From Fulvia fulva (Eukaryota > Ascomycota > Dothideomycetes > Mycosphaerellales > Mycosphaerellaceae): 64,000 bases of DNA. The notes beneath the pieces are model-generated. The model searched no databases. It saw only the letters and a program-made list of their open reading frames with translations, and was not told the DNA's origin. Position 1 is the first letter of the stretch. Each line of letters begins with the position of its first letter. Made by a program: the position numbers and the translations under genes. Location: the NCBI RefSeq assembly GCF_020509005.1, contig NC_063016.1:5518001-5582000 (forward strand), given 5' to 3'. Positions 22,562 through 33,550 of the stretch are shown piece after piece.

Positions 22562-24090
22562 GTCGAAAGGACTCCCTAGGTAGCTTATTAACTTTATATA
22601 GTCGTACCTCTAAAACCGTAGCACGTCGATCCTAGTCGGTTAGTACTAAAGTCTATTTTAAGTAGTCTATACTAGAATCCCGTAAGGCTTAACGCTAGTA
22701 CCTATCCTATTCCTCTTCTTTATAGCGACGCTACTCCTAGCCCTAGAATCCTAGAACACCGCTACGAGCGGCTTCGTAGCCGATACGAACATCCTAGCGT
22801 AGTCTTCCTCGACTAAGGAGAACTATAGGCTACTAGAAGAGAAGCACAAGATCTACGAGGACTAGGCTAGGAGGCACGGGGCTCGGTTTGCCCTAGAAAA
22901 GTATAATCTAATATACTTTACGCGCCGGCTACGGTTCTATAATATATAAGCTTCTATCTAGATATAGGGGTATACGACTAACCCGGCAAATCAGCTTAGG
23001 ATCCTCGGACTATAGGTAGACCCGGCGCTACGGTAGAGGAAGTACGTATAGGTAATATTACGGAAAGCTAAACAGAATATAGTATTATACTAGAGGCTTA
23101 CTACGTCTATATAGGGGGCGGACTTTCGGTAGTTACGACTTCTATATACGGCTATTATACGGCTAGTCCTTACCTATAGTAGCTAAGTTCAGTCCTTAGG
23201 TAAGAGGGCCTACCTATTAAAGGGACTCGTCGCGCCGTTAGTAAAGATCTAGAACTAATACCTAAGGAAGGTTACCGGGGTATATAAGTCGATACTAATA
23301 AGGATACTTAAGTACGAGACCGCTATACCGCCGATCGACCTATATATCTAGGGACTACGGACCTTCTACTTAGGCAAGTCGGTATAGTACCTAGTATAGA
23401 AGGTTATTGCTAGTATAGTCGTAAGGGCCCGCGAATTAGTACTAGTGTATAAGGGTATTTAACCCGGAAACGAGCCGAACTACCGGGTAAGGGACGAATA
23501 GCTAGTAATATAATAGCAAGGTAAGAAGCCGTTTATATAGTAACTATAGAAAGAGAGGTAGAACAACTAGGGTATAGGGTATAGTAGACGCCCTTAGCTA
23601 GCGGGACAACCTAAGGAATAGTTAGCTACGAAATCCGCGGTTAAGTACTACCCGAAGCTTATCTACTACCGCCTTACGAGGGTATAGAGTAGTATAGTAA
23701 CCTAACTACGAAGCGAATATATCCGCCTCTAGGGGTATCTATTATAGAGGAAGGTTCTAGAATATACAAATACTAGCTACCCCTACGGCTATTACTCCTA
23801 GAATATACGGCACGTACTCCTCGTCTATCCGAGGTAGTCGCTAGGAAGGGGGGAGTAGATAGTAAAGGCGAGGAACCGGACGATTAGGGCACTTCTTAAT
23901 AATGTTAAGGACCTACTACGTATTATAAACTAGATACTAGAGAAGGGCTAGCTAGAATAGTACCGCCTAGTAGGAGTAGTATAGGAAGAGAGGACACGAC
24001 GTAGCGCGACGAGACCGGCTAGGAGCGAGGGCTAACGGAGTAGTATTATAGACTACGTACGTTTAGAGGGAAAGCTAATCTAGATAAGGA
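22562..24090 (+). pseudogene. LINE A1 ORF2, 3' part: reverse transcriptase palm to C-terminus
   Basis: Resumes the frame cut at 10720. The catalytic block reads 'G-F-V-A-D-T-N-I-L-A' near 22770; sister copies at 36240 and 39420 have F-V-D-D-T-N, so one catalytic Asp is lost here. Downstream comes the cysteine/histidine-poor C-terminal region and, from about 24090, the conserved 3' UTR (GGGCGGGAAGGG, then the (CTAT)n tail). Stops are TAG. Confidence 0.75.
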
Positions 24091-24249
24091 GAAGTTAGGG
24101 GCGGGAAGGGTTTTTACCTATTTAGGTTTCCCTTTATATATAACAATAGATATATACCTATATAGGCCGAATAGGGTCCTAGAATAGGGGAATAACAAAT
24201 CTAGCTATCTATTAATACCTTAGAATCGAATAAGTTCTATAAAGAAGAG

Positions 24250-25175
24250 AAGTAAGAACTCGCGGAAAGCGTAAGATAAGATCGGGCCCGAATCTAGGGT
24301 CCGGGCGCGCTAGGGTACGAGGTTACGTAATACTAATTACGCCTATCTTAAAGCCCGTCTTATCGAAGTTATAGATATCCTCGTTATGTACGCTATACTT
24401 AGTAATTGTCTCTTATATAAGCTTAGACTAGGCGCTTATAACTTCTAGATCTTCCTAGAGTATTCTCTAATAGTCCTCCGCTCGGTTAAAGGCCGTTTTA
24501 AGCTTAGTAGAGCGCGAAACGAATCTCTTTACCTAGTTCTTACCTACCGGATCCGCGTTGCGTTTACTAAGTAGCTTATCCGCTATATCTACTACCGCGC
24601 TAAGAGTAGGCGCGAATACTCGCGAATTAAGGTCTAGGATATATCAAATAATCGTCTCTTCTTCGGTTAACGTAAGTTTATACTAGATAGTATAGACGAC
24701 TAACTACCCTAGTAAGTAAGAGCGCGCCTAGTAACCTTAGGATAGCTTACGCGTAGGTATATACTTACCGGTCCGCGGGCCGTAAAATATATATAGTTAT
24801 CCTAAAAGATAATAAATCTGAAATTTTTAGATTCCTATATCTTTGCCTTATAGAGAGATTCTTCGTAAAACCCTACCTACCTACTAAGGTCGACTCCTAA
24901 CTATATATATTATAGTAGTACCCCTATATACCCCCGCTACGTACTTAACCGTTAAAGGTTAACGAGATTTGACGCGCAAATTTCAGGGTCTTAAGGGGCC
25001 CTTAGCTTGTTAATAATAGGGCGAGTATCGACGCGAGGAGTAATTCCGTAGTACCGGCTAGTTAGCGTTAAATAAGGTACGTAATATACTATAGCTACGC
25101 GTAGGAGACTCGAAAATTAGCCCTAATAATAGGTAGAGAGGGTAAGAGCAATTCTGCCTTTCTTATTAGACGATT
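24250..25175 (-). pseudogene. Fot1/pogo transposase, N-terminal half
   Basis: Minus-strand reading gives a psq-type helix-turn-helix ('Y-Y-G-I-T-P-R-V-D-T-R-P-I-I') up to 25016. After removing the MITE (24693-25013) and one TA, the frame continues with 'Y-K-L-T-L-T-E-E-E-T-I-I' (CENP-B-like domain), 'D-I-A-D-K-L-L-S-K-R-N', and 'H-N-E-D-I-Y-N-F-D-K-T-G-F-K-I-G' near 24390. That last block is the first DDE aspartate motif of Fot1/pogo transposases; the usual E after D is K here (GAG to AAG). The rest of the DDE domain is lost. Stops are TAG, plus one TGA. Confidence 0.8.
24693..25013. mobile_element. 321-bp MITE-like element, copy 2 (TA target duplication)
   Basis: Same length and orientation as 4082-4402, with TA at 24691-24692 and 25014-25015. 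It sits inside the pogo transposase frame, and removing it with one TA restores that frame, which fixes its borders. Ends are TAGACGACTAAC and, on the minus strand, TTAACAAGCTAAG. Confidence 0.8.
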
Positions 25176-25319
25176 ATATATTTTGTTATTAAGAAATAGT
25201 ACGATAATTAAGAAGTTAGTCGTACTAAGCCAAAATTCCTAGCTTACTAGTATTCCTAGCTCACTAGTACTTTACGTTATATCTATCTAGAATAGACGAG
25301 TATTACTCTAAAGAGGCTA

Positions 25320-25341
25320 TAGGTAACTAATTAGTTACCTA
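25320..25341. repeat. 22-bp perfect palindrome
   Basis: Arms TAGGTAACTAA and TTAGTTACCTA are exact inverse complements. It lies in the otherwise featureless 108-base stretch between the pogo-2 terminus and the target site of LINE B2. Function unknown. Confidence 0.5.
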
Positions 25342-25599
25342 ATTCTTAGCGTACGTAGCCTTAAGTTTTAATAATAGACTATTACCTATATATACGCTTA
25401 ACTTTAAGAGATCGAGCGGCGGAAAACTAAGGACTATTCGAGAGCTCCTACTAAGACGAACACCTTACGAAAGTAGAAGCGACCCGCCTACGCTAGCGAC
25501 GGCGCAATTACTATATAAAAAGCCTAGAGAGTCGAGATCCGACTCCCCTAGCGGTAGATCCTAAAATTACGGAGACGCGGAGAAGACCGGCCTATTTAG

Positions 25600-26850
25600 G
25601 CAATCGTTACCTCGCCTTATAGCAAATCTAGAGAGTACTAACTAAGGAATAAACTAAGGAACTAACTAGGGTATACCCTTAGGACCCTAAAAGACAATAG
25701 TAATAATAACTATAGTATAGACAAACCTATATAACGAAGCTAAAAATATACTAGGTAATAAGGAATATCTAAGCCGGGTATATAAGAATATAATAGCCTA
25801 GCTACTAGGCGCGCTAAAGGCGCTATCCTACTAGATCCTAAAGACAATCTAATAAGCTACGCTAATAGTAGCCTAAAAGCCTACTATATAGGTAATAGTT
25901 ACTATAGGTAGGAATCCGTAACTAATAAAGGCGAGTACGGTAGTACGACTATATATTACCGACCTAATAGAGTAATAGGAGATCGTAGCTCTTATAAGTA
26001 AGGAGATCGTAGACAGGATTAGCTAGAAGGAGGTCGTAGGAGTAAAGGTAGAGTCGATAGGCGCCCTAAGACTCTTTACTACCTAAGAATCTAATAAACG
26101 TAAGCTCGAGACCTATAAGAAATAGACGACGAAGGTTACAAAATCGGTAAAGGTCTCTTACTAATAATATATACTAATAGCCTATAGAGTACCTATAACA
26201 TTTAAGGTCGAAGACCTCCCTTAGCTCTAGATATAAAACTAAGCTATATCCTTATAACTACGACTTACGAAGGCGATATAGCTCTATAGGACCGTAGAAC
26301 CTATAAAGACGTACTTATCTCTAATAGTCTAGGTAGAGACGGCGGAATAGGCGAACTAAGTCCTAGATAAGGGACTATTCTAGAACTACGAGTAACTAGA
26401 TATAGAGATCGATTAGAGTAGCTATAGAGTACTCTAATGCTTCTACTACTAATAATACCGGTATATCGCCCCTAAGTACGGAGAAAAAAGCCTCAAGTAC
26501 CCCCGATACGCCGGCCCTTACTTAGGAAAAGACTGCCTAAGGGGGGAGACTAGATACGTATACTATAGCCGAAAGTACCCGGTATACTTAAACTAATACC
26601 TAGTAAGAATCGCGGTATAAGAACGAGCGAGATAGGTAAGGGTCGCTATGCCGGCTAGATACCTATAGTAATAACAACCTTAGAAGGGAGTAGGGCTCTA
26701 TAAGGGGCTCGAGGTAAGTAAGTATAAGAGAACGGACGACCTAGTACCGACATATCCGCCGCCTAGGAGACCGAGAGACCTTAGCCGAGCGGTAAATAAG
26801 TAAGGTTAAATACGAATCGCCGAGTCGTTCTAATCTTAGCTATAGCTAAG
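25600..26850 (+). pseudogene. LINE B2 ORF1 (Gag-like)
   Basis: Shattered frame. Near 26350-26530 it reads 'L-F-stop-N-Y-E' and then a knuckle-like segment 'C-F-Y-Y ... Y-R-Y-I-A-P-K-Y' aligning with 'C-S-K-C-Q-Q-Y-G-H-I-A-P-K-C' of copy B3, with C and H turned to Y. Between about 25399 and 25600 is leader sequence without a recognisable frame. Confidence 0.6.
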
Positions 26851-26939
26851 TAGGTTATAAACCTAAGATATATAAGCCTAGGAAGAATAGATAAGTATAG
26901 AGATAGACCTTAGTAATAACAACGAATAATATAATATAG

Positions 26940-27101
26940 TAATATAATAATTATATAGTACAACGTAAATAAGAGTAAGGATAAGGTATAACGCTACTTC
27001 CTATAGGAGCTCGACCTACTATAGCACTACGTTATCGTAATATAAGAACTAAAGATCAACCTATATATAGAGTCCCTAGCTACGTATAATAATAAGAGAT
27101 A
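26940..27101 (+). pseudogene. LINE B2 ORF2, start of APE endonuclease
   Basis: The reading starts around 'N-V-N-K-S-K-D-K-V' (26963), identical to the endonuclease start of copy B3 at 48264, followed by 'I-V-I-stop-E-L' near 27030. It stops at the target site of chimera C1 and continues at 30124. Confidence 0.7.
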
Positions 27102-27116
27102 CTATATAGTTATTAC

Positions 27117-27193
27117 GGTCGACGACGAGAATCACCTGTACGTGGTGTCGGCTACGAACCTCTCGTCTAGCTACGAGAGAGCCAAGTATTCTC
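27117..27193 (+). ncRNA. Candidate HDV-like self-cleaving ribozyme at the 5' end of chimera C1
   Basis: Folded by hand into the nested double pseudoknot. P1: 27117-27123 (GGTCGAC) with 27147-27153 (GTCGGCT), 7 bp, beginning with a G-U wobble at the cleavage site. P2: 27127-27132 (GAGAAT) with 27188-27193 (ATTCTC). P3: 27134-27136 with 27144-27146, 3 bp, 7-nt loop. P1.1: possible GT 27138-27139 with AC 27154-27155. P4: 27160-27166 (CTCTCGT) with 27173-27179. J4/2 holds C27182 in C-C-A-A, fitting the catalytic C-N-R-A consensus. Cleavage before G27117 would match the element boundary. HDV-like ribozymes at LINE 5' ends are known from R2 and L1Tc. Activity is untested. Confidence 0.6.
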
Positions 27194-28200
27194 ACGCTGG
27201 AGCGTCGTGGGCGCGACGGGCGCGTAGCGTAGGCGAAGCCGCGGCGAACAGAGGACTACTAGCAAAACGGGTATGAAAACCATCCGACGAGCGTGTACTC
27301 GTGTCGGGAGCGAGTCCCTCTTCTTTCTACGTGTAAGAAGGGCGCGGAACCGTGGCCTATACGCTCGACAGGACACCTCTGGTATGAGTGCAGAATTTTC
27401 ACCTCCGGAGACCGCAAACCGAGCGGGCTAAGCGACGAACATTGGACGAGCGGACTACAGAACAACAACTGAGCGGACTATGCAACGGCGTCGAGCGGAC
27501 TACGAAACAATCTGGTGTTTGCTAGCGGGCAATGCGGTGGGTAGGTGGACACGCGACGAAGCCTGTAAGGGCCTGTTGAACACCCGGTATAGGAACGAGG
27601 GTTTTGCCTAAGGCACTGCCTGTCCCGCTACACAACGCACCTAGTCTGACATGGTAGATTGCGACGAGGAAAAGACGATAGCCTAAGCAAGGAAAAGACG
27701 GCTGTTAGGACGGGGAAAAGACGTACAATGCAAGTGGATTAGTTCTGTGATCGGGGAGGATCGAGGGCAGGGTGATAAGGAACTTCATATTGGTTAGTAG
27801 GTGGAAACGTAAGGAGTACGCTGCCCGGCGTGGTGTGTGCCCCGAGCAAACCTGCGAGGCATGGACGGCCGCTTTCTAGAGATAGGCTGCGGTAACGCGA
27901 AGGGCGTCAAAACCTGGGGCGTGGTGTACACTAGCAGCGACGGCTGACACTGTCTGTACAGCCCGAGAGGACGGATGCGCATGTCGGTCAATAGAGAGCA
28001 CTAAAGGGCTTAGGCCTATGGAGGTGGATATTGGCTTAAGGAGCAAACAGGGAGGGAGGGCGTAGAGGGAAGCTTTTGCTCCGGGCTAACCTCTCGAAAC
28101 GAGGCTATACGGTGGTGCTAGATGAGTGGGAAAGCGCGGTTAAGACTTGTCACCTTATCTCGTAGCTAGCTTGCTAAATACGATTCCTTCCTTGCTAGAG
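27117..28200 (+). repeat. Non-coding 5' module of chimera C1 (WEIRD-like)
   Basis: 1084 bp, normal CA/TG content, no credible reading frame on either strand. Starts with a foldable 77-nt ribozyme-like segment. Inside are short repeated motifs: GAGCGGACTA-type units at 27419-27510 and GGAAAAGACG-type units at 27667-27727. The copy at 33551-34583 lacks one unit of each. The 3' end of the module is CTTCCTTGCTAGAG at the LINE junction. It may be a retrotransposed non-coding RNA or the leader of an unseen LINE. Confidence 0.75.
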
Positions 28201-29923
28201 ACTTACGCAGCTTGCCGAGGACAACCACGTACTCCCAGCAACACAGATGGGGGGAAGAAGCTAGCGATCGACACTAACAGCAATGGAGCTAATTACGGAG
28301 CAAATTCAGACCCTCTGGCACTACGGCAGGAACCGAGCGGCGTCCTTACTATCCCTCGACATCGCAGGGGCCTTCGACAACGTCTCACACCAAAGGCTAA
28401 TACATATCCTACAGCAGAAAGGCATCCCCTAGTGGGCAACGTCGTTCGTCTTCTCCTTTCTCCAGGAACGGACGACATACCTAGTCCTAGGAAGGTACAC
28501 GTCCGACCCGGTGAAGGCAGAGACTGGAATACCTCAGGGATCTACTCTCTCCCCTATCCTGTTTCTGATATTTATGTCGGATCTAATCCCCCTACTCACC
28601 TCTCCGCAAACCTCAGCATCGGGGTTCGTAGACGATACAAACATCCTAGCCTGGTCAGACTCGACAGAAGAGAACTGTCGCCTCCTTGAAGATAGGCACA
28701 AGAAATGCGAGGAGTGGGCAAAGAAGCATAGTGCCCGGTTCGCCCCTGAAAAGTACCAACTTATACACTTCAGTAAAGCGAGAACACACCATAATATAAA
28801 GGCGGCGGTAAGAATCCAAGGCTACGAGACCAAGCCATCAGCGGAGCTACGAGTACTAGGGATCTGGCTCGACCCGAAGCTAAGCTGGAATGTACAGATT
28901 AAGAAAGCCCAGAGTCGAGCGCAAGTCAATGAAGCCTCGATAAAGAGGCTTACGGCATCTACATAGGGAGCAACATTCGACAAGGCAAGAGTAATGTATA
29001 AGGCGATCGTCAGACCAGCTATGTTGTACGGGGCACAGATTTGGGGAACAGGAGGCGCAGGCAAGCCGATCCCGAAACGGATAGAGCAACCCCTAAACAG
29101 GACACAGGCAGGCAACCTACGTAGGGTACTAGGCGCATACAAGACAACGTCAACAAGCACGGTAGAAATGGAGACAGGAATACCACCAATCGGCCAGTAC
29201 ATCCGGGGAATGAGAATTCAATACGCGGCAAAGACGACAGGTTACCTAGCACAAACCACGATCCAGGAGGCAAAGAATAAGATAGAAAGCCGCTACCGGA
29301 GAGGGGCAGGATATAGGACAAGCCAAAAAGAGGATGACCTTACTACCTTTACGGCCGTACAGACAAGCACCGAATGGCTAGCACGAAAGGAGGAGGAGCG
29401 TAGGACTCGCCAGGCCGGCGGGAGCAAGGCTAAGACCCAAAACCTAGCGGAACAGATAGCGAGCTGCCTATGGGAGCAGGACTGGAAAAGGAAGCCCCCT
29501 AAGACAACAGGCCCGATAGCGCTCCGAGCCTTCTAGAGACACAATTACCAGCTATATAGGGACCTGACAAGGGCCGAAGCAAGCATAGCGATCCAAATCA
29601 GGTCCGAACACATTGGATTAAGGGCCTACCTGTTCAGGAGACGCGCACTAGACATCTATAGCCCAGCCTGCCAGTGTGGCTACCCATCGCAAAACCCAGA
29701 ACATATGCTACTACGATGCCCGCAGTGGGCGAGAGGCAGGGGAAATTGGAGGCACCAAGCGGGAAGGAGAGACTACAAGTCAATTATTAGGGACAAAGGC
29801 AACATTCGCCGAATCTCTCGGTGGATACTACAGCAGGGATACCTCCAGCAGTTTAGCCTCGCGAGCGAGACGGAGGAGTGGATAGACAAGAGGCGGAAGC
29901 GAGGGGGGTTGCAGATAGGGTAG
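28201..29923 (+). pseudogene. LINE B ORF2 fragment in C1: reverse transcriptase to C-terminus
   Basis: A single frame with only a few TAG stops. Open pieces at 28511-28966, 28994-29536 and 29705-29923 are all in the same frame; the last ends at the natural stop. Landmarks: 'S-L-D-I-A-G-A-F-D-N' near 28350, 'G-I-P-Q-G-S-T-L-S-P' near 28527, catalytic 'F-V-D-D-T-N-I-L-A' near 28625, and the C-terminal knuckle 'C-Q-C-G ... E-H-M-L-L-R-C-P' near 29670-29720. The endonuclease and fingers N-terminus are absent, lost at the template junction. It begins near 'H-V-L-P-A-T-Q-M-G-G-R', so it could not serve as an independent ORF2. Confidence 0.85.
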
Positions 29924-30125
29924 TCATCAGGGCAGGCCCATGACACTAGCGTACCCCTAACAAGGGAAATTTAAGACGACAACGAGGAGGAAAAGACAGG
30001 CGGGAAGGAGGAGGGGTTTTCACCAACACGGTTTCCCCTCTATATATACAAAAACAAGATAGCATAGCTGCATAGGCCAAAGGGCACTACAACAGCTTAA
30101 TGAAATATCTATATAGTTATTACGG

Positions 30126-33100
30126 GCGAACGGGGAGTAACGCTTAGAATATATATCTACGTTAATAAGACGAAAGACCTCGATATATAGGAGACTATAC
30201 TATAACTATAGTAAGGAAGACGAGGCGACTTAATATTAATCTAGATCTCTATATCCTAAGGACCTATCTAGATCTATAGCGTCTATAACCTACTACCGTA
30301 GAGCCGTACGAGTAAGGAAATAGGGACCCTTACCTACCTAGAGAAGGCCCTATACTAAGGAGTATAATACGTACTCTTAGGCGACCTTAACCTCTACTAC
30401 CCCTAATAGGGGCTCGACTTCACTCCCCTATATATATTCCTAGGAGGATAGCTACTCGACATAACTATACGATACGGAATAGCTCTAGTAACCCTAAAGG
30501 GAATAGAGACGTAGAAGGTATATTATATATAAGTACGAGTATAATCGACCTATACTTCCTATTATAGGAACTTAAGGAAAGACTAGTTAACTACCGGCTA
30601 AACTACGTACTAGAAGTATCTTCTAACTACATCTCTTTATAGATAACGCTCGACGTAAAAGCTATAGAGGAGCCTATAAGAGAATCCCGCCGTAATTAGA
30701 AGAAAGCTCGATAGGACGAAATACGGTAATACCTTATAGTAAACCTACCGTAGAACTAGACCCTCGAGGCGATAACCTAGTTAGACTATATAGTAGAACA
30801 AGTCACTACTATAATCTAGTAAGTAGTAGAACGATATATACCGCTACTCGAACTCTCGACCTACTAGAAGCCTTACTAGACCTAGGAATATACTACGAAG
30901 GTAAAGGAAGTAAGGAAGGTAAGGAGACAATAGATAGAAGAATATACTTAAGAAGTATAGGATCGATACTACCGCGTAGTATAGGATAAGAAGGTATAAA
31001 TACGGCGCGACAAACTATAAGAATAGAGAGCGATAGTAGGGATAGTTATAGAGTACCTAGAGCAAATATAGAGACTCGCTAAATAGGTAAGATCACCTAG
31101 AGAAGAAAGGGCTCCCTACTTCCCCCCGATCGTAAACCGCAAAGGGTTACTTAGACTACGCCTAGAGATAAAGCTAGAGTCTTAGCCGATCACTTCTTCT
31201 CGATATACGTAGAGGCGGACCTTACTAATATAGACTCGATAACGTACCCAGAGCTACTAGAAATAGACTAGGCGGTTACCCTAGAGATAGTAGAGGGAGT
31301 TATAGGCAAGCTTAAGAGACGAAAAGCCCCGGGGCTAGATAAGATACCTAACCTCCTACTAAAAGAGTATACGAAGGAAATCGCCCCGAGCCTAGTAGCC
31401 CTTTTTACCGTATACCTACGATAAGGATACTACCCGAAGCCGTATAGAGAATCGATAATAGTAGTACTTAGGAAGCTATAGAAGGAGGACTATACTCGAC
31501 TTAAGTTATACCGACCGATTACGCCCCTTAATACGATAGGTAAGGTCCTCGAGAAGATAGGAGCCTAGAGGATTACGCGAATAGTTAAGGATAACTACCT
31601 ACTCCTAGTAATATAGATAGGCAAACGGAGCTAACGGTTAACGCTAACGGCGAAAGAACTAATTACGGAATAGATCTAAACCCTCTAGTACTATAGTAGG
31701 AACCGGGTAGCGTTACTACTCTCTCTCGACATCTTAGGAGCGTTCGATAATGTCTTATACAAAAGGTATATCTATATCCTACGATAGAAAGGTATCCCCC
31801 TCTAGGCTATAGAATTTGTCTACTCCTTCCTCTAAGACCGGACGACAAATATCCTTCTCGGAAGGTATAGATCCGATCCGGTAAAAGTAATAACTAGGAT
31901 TCCTTAAGGATCTACTCTCTCTCCTATCCTATTCCTTACCTTTATAGCGGACCTTATCCTACTACTAACCTCCCCGTAGACCTTAGTATCGGGGTTCGTT
32001 AACGATACTTATATCCTCGCCTAGTCTAACTCTATAGAGGAGAACTACCGCCTACTCGAGGAGAGACACTAATAGTACGAGTAGTAGGTAAGGAAAAATA
32101 GCGCCCGTTTCGCTCTAGAGAAATATAAGCTTATATACTTTAGTAAGGCAAAGACGTACTATAATATAGAGGTAGTAGTAGATATCTAGGGATACGAGAC
32201 GAAACCTTCTAGCGAGCTTAGGGTTCTAGGGTTCTAGATCGACCCGAAGCTAAGCTAGAACCTATAGATTAAGAAGGCCCTAGACCGGACCCGGACTAAC
32301 GAGGCTTCGGTAAAGAGACTAATAGTATCTACCTAGGGGGCGACGTTCGAGAAGGCGAAGGTAATATATAAGGTAATAGTAAAACCGATAATACTTTACG
32401 GGGCGTAGATATAGGCTACGGGCGGAGCGGACAAACTAATCCCGAGGCGGATAGAGTAATCCCTTAAACGCGCGTAGGCGGGTAACCTACGACGGATACT
32501 AGGGGCCTATAGAAAAATACCGACGGATACGATAGAGATAGAGACCGGAACACCCCCGATCGCCTAATATATAAGGGGAATAAGAACCTAGTACGCCGCG
32601 AAGACAAGTAACTATCTAGTATAGACTACTATCTAAGAGGTAAAGAGGACGATCGCGAACCGCTACTAGAGAGGACCCGGATATAAGATAAGCTCAAAGG
32701 AGGACGACCTTAAAACCTTTATAGCCGTATAGGTAAGTACTAAATAGTAGGAGCGGAAAGTAGAGGAGTAGAGCGTCCGCTAGGCCTATAGAAGTAAGGT
32801 AAAGACCTAGAGCCTCGTAGAATAAGTAGCGAGCTACCTATAGGAGTAGGAATAGAAAAAGAGACCCCCTAAGACAATAGGCCTAATAGTACTTCAAACC
32901 TTCTAGAGACATAACTACTAACTATATAAGGACCTTACTAGGACTAAAGTAAGTATAGCAATCCAAATCAGGTCCGAATATATCGGGTTAAGGGCCTACC
33001 TATTTAGAAGACACGTACTAGATATCGAGAGCTTAGCTTACTAATATAGCTATCTATCGTAAAACCCGGAGTATATACTACTATAATGCCCGTAGTAGGT

Positions 33101-33320
33101 AAGCGGTAGGGATACGTAGAGACATTAAGTAGAGAGAAGGGACTATAACTACCTTATTAAAGACAAAGGTAATATGCGCCGGATTATACGGTAGATACTA
33201 CGATAAGGTTTCTTCTAACAATTTAGCCTAGCAAAGGAGACGGAAGGGTAGATAGATAAGAGGCGGAAGCTAGAGGGGCTATAGATAGGGTAGTTATTAG
33301 GGCAGGTCTATAATACTAGC
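30126..33320 (+). pseudogene. LINE B2 ORF2, remainder (endonuclease, reverse transcriptase)
   Basis: Continues B2 after the chimera. 'L-L-G-D-L-N-L-Y-Y-P' near 30380 is the endonuclease G-D-x-N block; 'K-S-P-G-A-R'/'K-A-P-G' near 31325 opens the RT; 'I-P-stop-G-S-T-L-S-P-I-L-F' near 31900; the catalytic block near 31995 reads 'F-V-N-D-T-Y-I-L-A', with the first Asp changed to Asn. Dense TAG and frame interruptions. The conserved LINE B 3' UTR and tail follow to 33481. Confidence 0.75.
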
Positions 33321-33550
33321 GTACCCTTAATAAGGAAAGCGTAAGGTATAGAGACGAGAGATAGGACCTATAGGAGAGAGGAGGGGTTTTTACTAATATA
33401 GTTTCCCCTTTATATATAGTAAACAAGATAGTATAGCTATATAGGCTTTAGGGCACTATAATAGCTTAATGAAATATCTATCTATATATACGCTAAGATC
33501 GTAATAGGATGTAGCGCTTAGCTAGTATACTATCTATATTATTATAGACG

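Larger units (their letters stand above)
7495..24212 (+). mobile_element. LINE family A, copy A1 (full length, split by a Gypsy insertion)
   Basis: Non-LTR retrotransposon with ORF1 (zinc knuckles) and ORF2 (APE endonuclease, reverse transcriptase), present as 7495-10720 and 22562-24212. The two halves join seamlessly once the Gypsy element and one copy of its TTAAG duplication are removed, as the uninterrupted copies at 34584-37680 and 37988-42869 show. The 5' end is placed where similarity with copy A3 starts (CCCCTAG near 7498). The 3' end is a (CTAT)n tail after a conserved 3' UTR. A 6-bp TAATAC is found at both outer edges and may be a short or decayed target duplication. Family: Tad1/MGL-like, by domain order. 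Heavily RIP-mutated. Confidence 0.8.
24213..25277 (-). mobile_element. Truncated Fot1/pogo-like DNA transposon (pogo-2), interrupted by a MITE
   Basis: The outer end is at 25277 (ACGT next to TA at 25278-25279). Read on the minus strand the terminus holds two 17-bp units, ACTAGTGAGCTAGGAAT and ACTAGTAAGCTAGGAAT (25236-25269), then a transposase start. The 3' part is missing: the element abuts the LINE A1 tail. The TIR-repeat architecture matches the unrelated pogo element at 44157-45323. Confidence 0.7.
27117..30108 (+). mobile_element. Chimeric retroelement C1: 1.08-kb module fused to the LINE B 3' part
   Basis: Flanked by a long direct repeat, CTATATAGTTATTAC plus GG (27102-27118 and 30109-30125), typical of a target-primed insertion. 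The first 1084 bases (27117-28200) are a non-coding module unrelated to LINE B; from about 28195 it is LINE B from the reverse transcriptase to the 3' tail. The module recurs at 33551-34583 fused to a different LINE. This layout matches the MINE elements of Magnaporthe, where the 1.1-kb WEIRD sequence is joined to variable 3' lengths of the LINE MGL; sequence homology to WEIRD is not claimed. Only lightly RIP-mutated, hence younger than its host copy B2. Confidence 0.85.
25399..33481 (+). mobile_element. LINE family B, copy B2 (full length, split by chimera C1)
   Basis: Halves at 25399-27101 and 30124-33481 flank the chimeric insertion. A 13-bp target duplication CTATATATACGCT occurs at 25386-25398 and 33482-33494, which fixes both ends. 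The net length of about 5.1 kb agrees with the other full copy, B3 (46857-51835). It carries ORF1 and ORF2 and ends in the same ATGAAATATCTATCT tail. Heavily RIP-mutated. Confidence 0.85.

Noticed and set aside
28147..28689. 180-codon plus-strand open frame over the chimera junction
   Set aside because: It is out of frame with the LINE reverse transcriptase, spans two unrelated parts, and lacks recognisable motifs.
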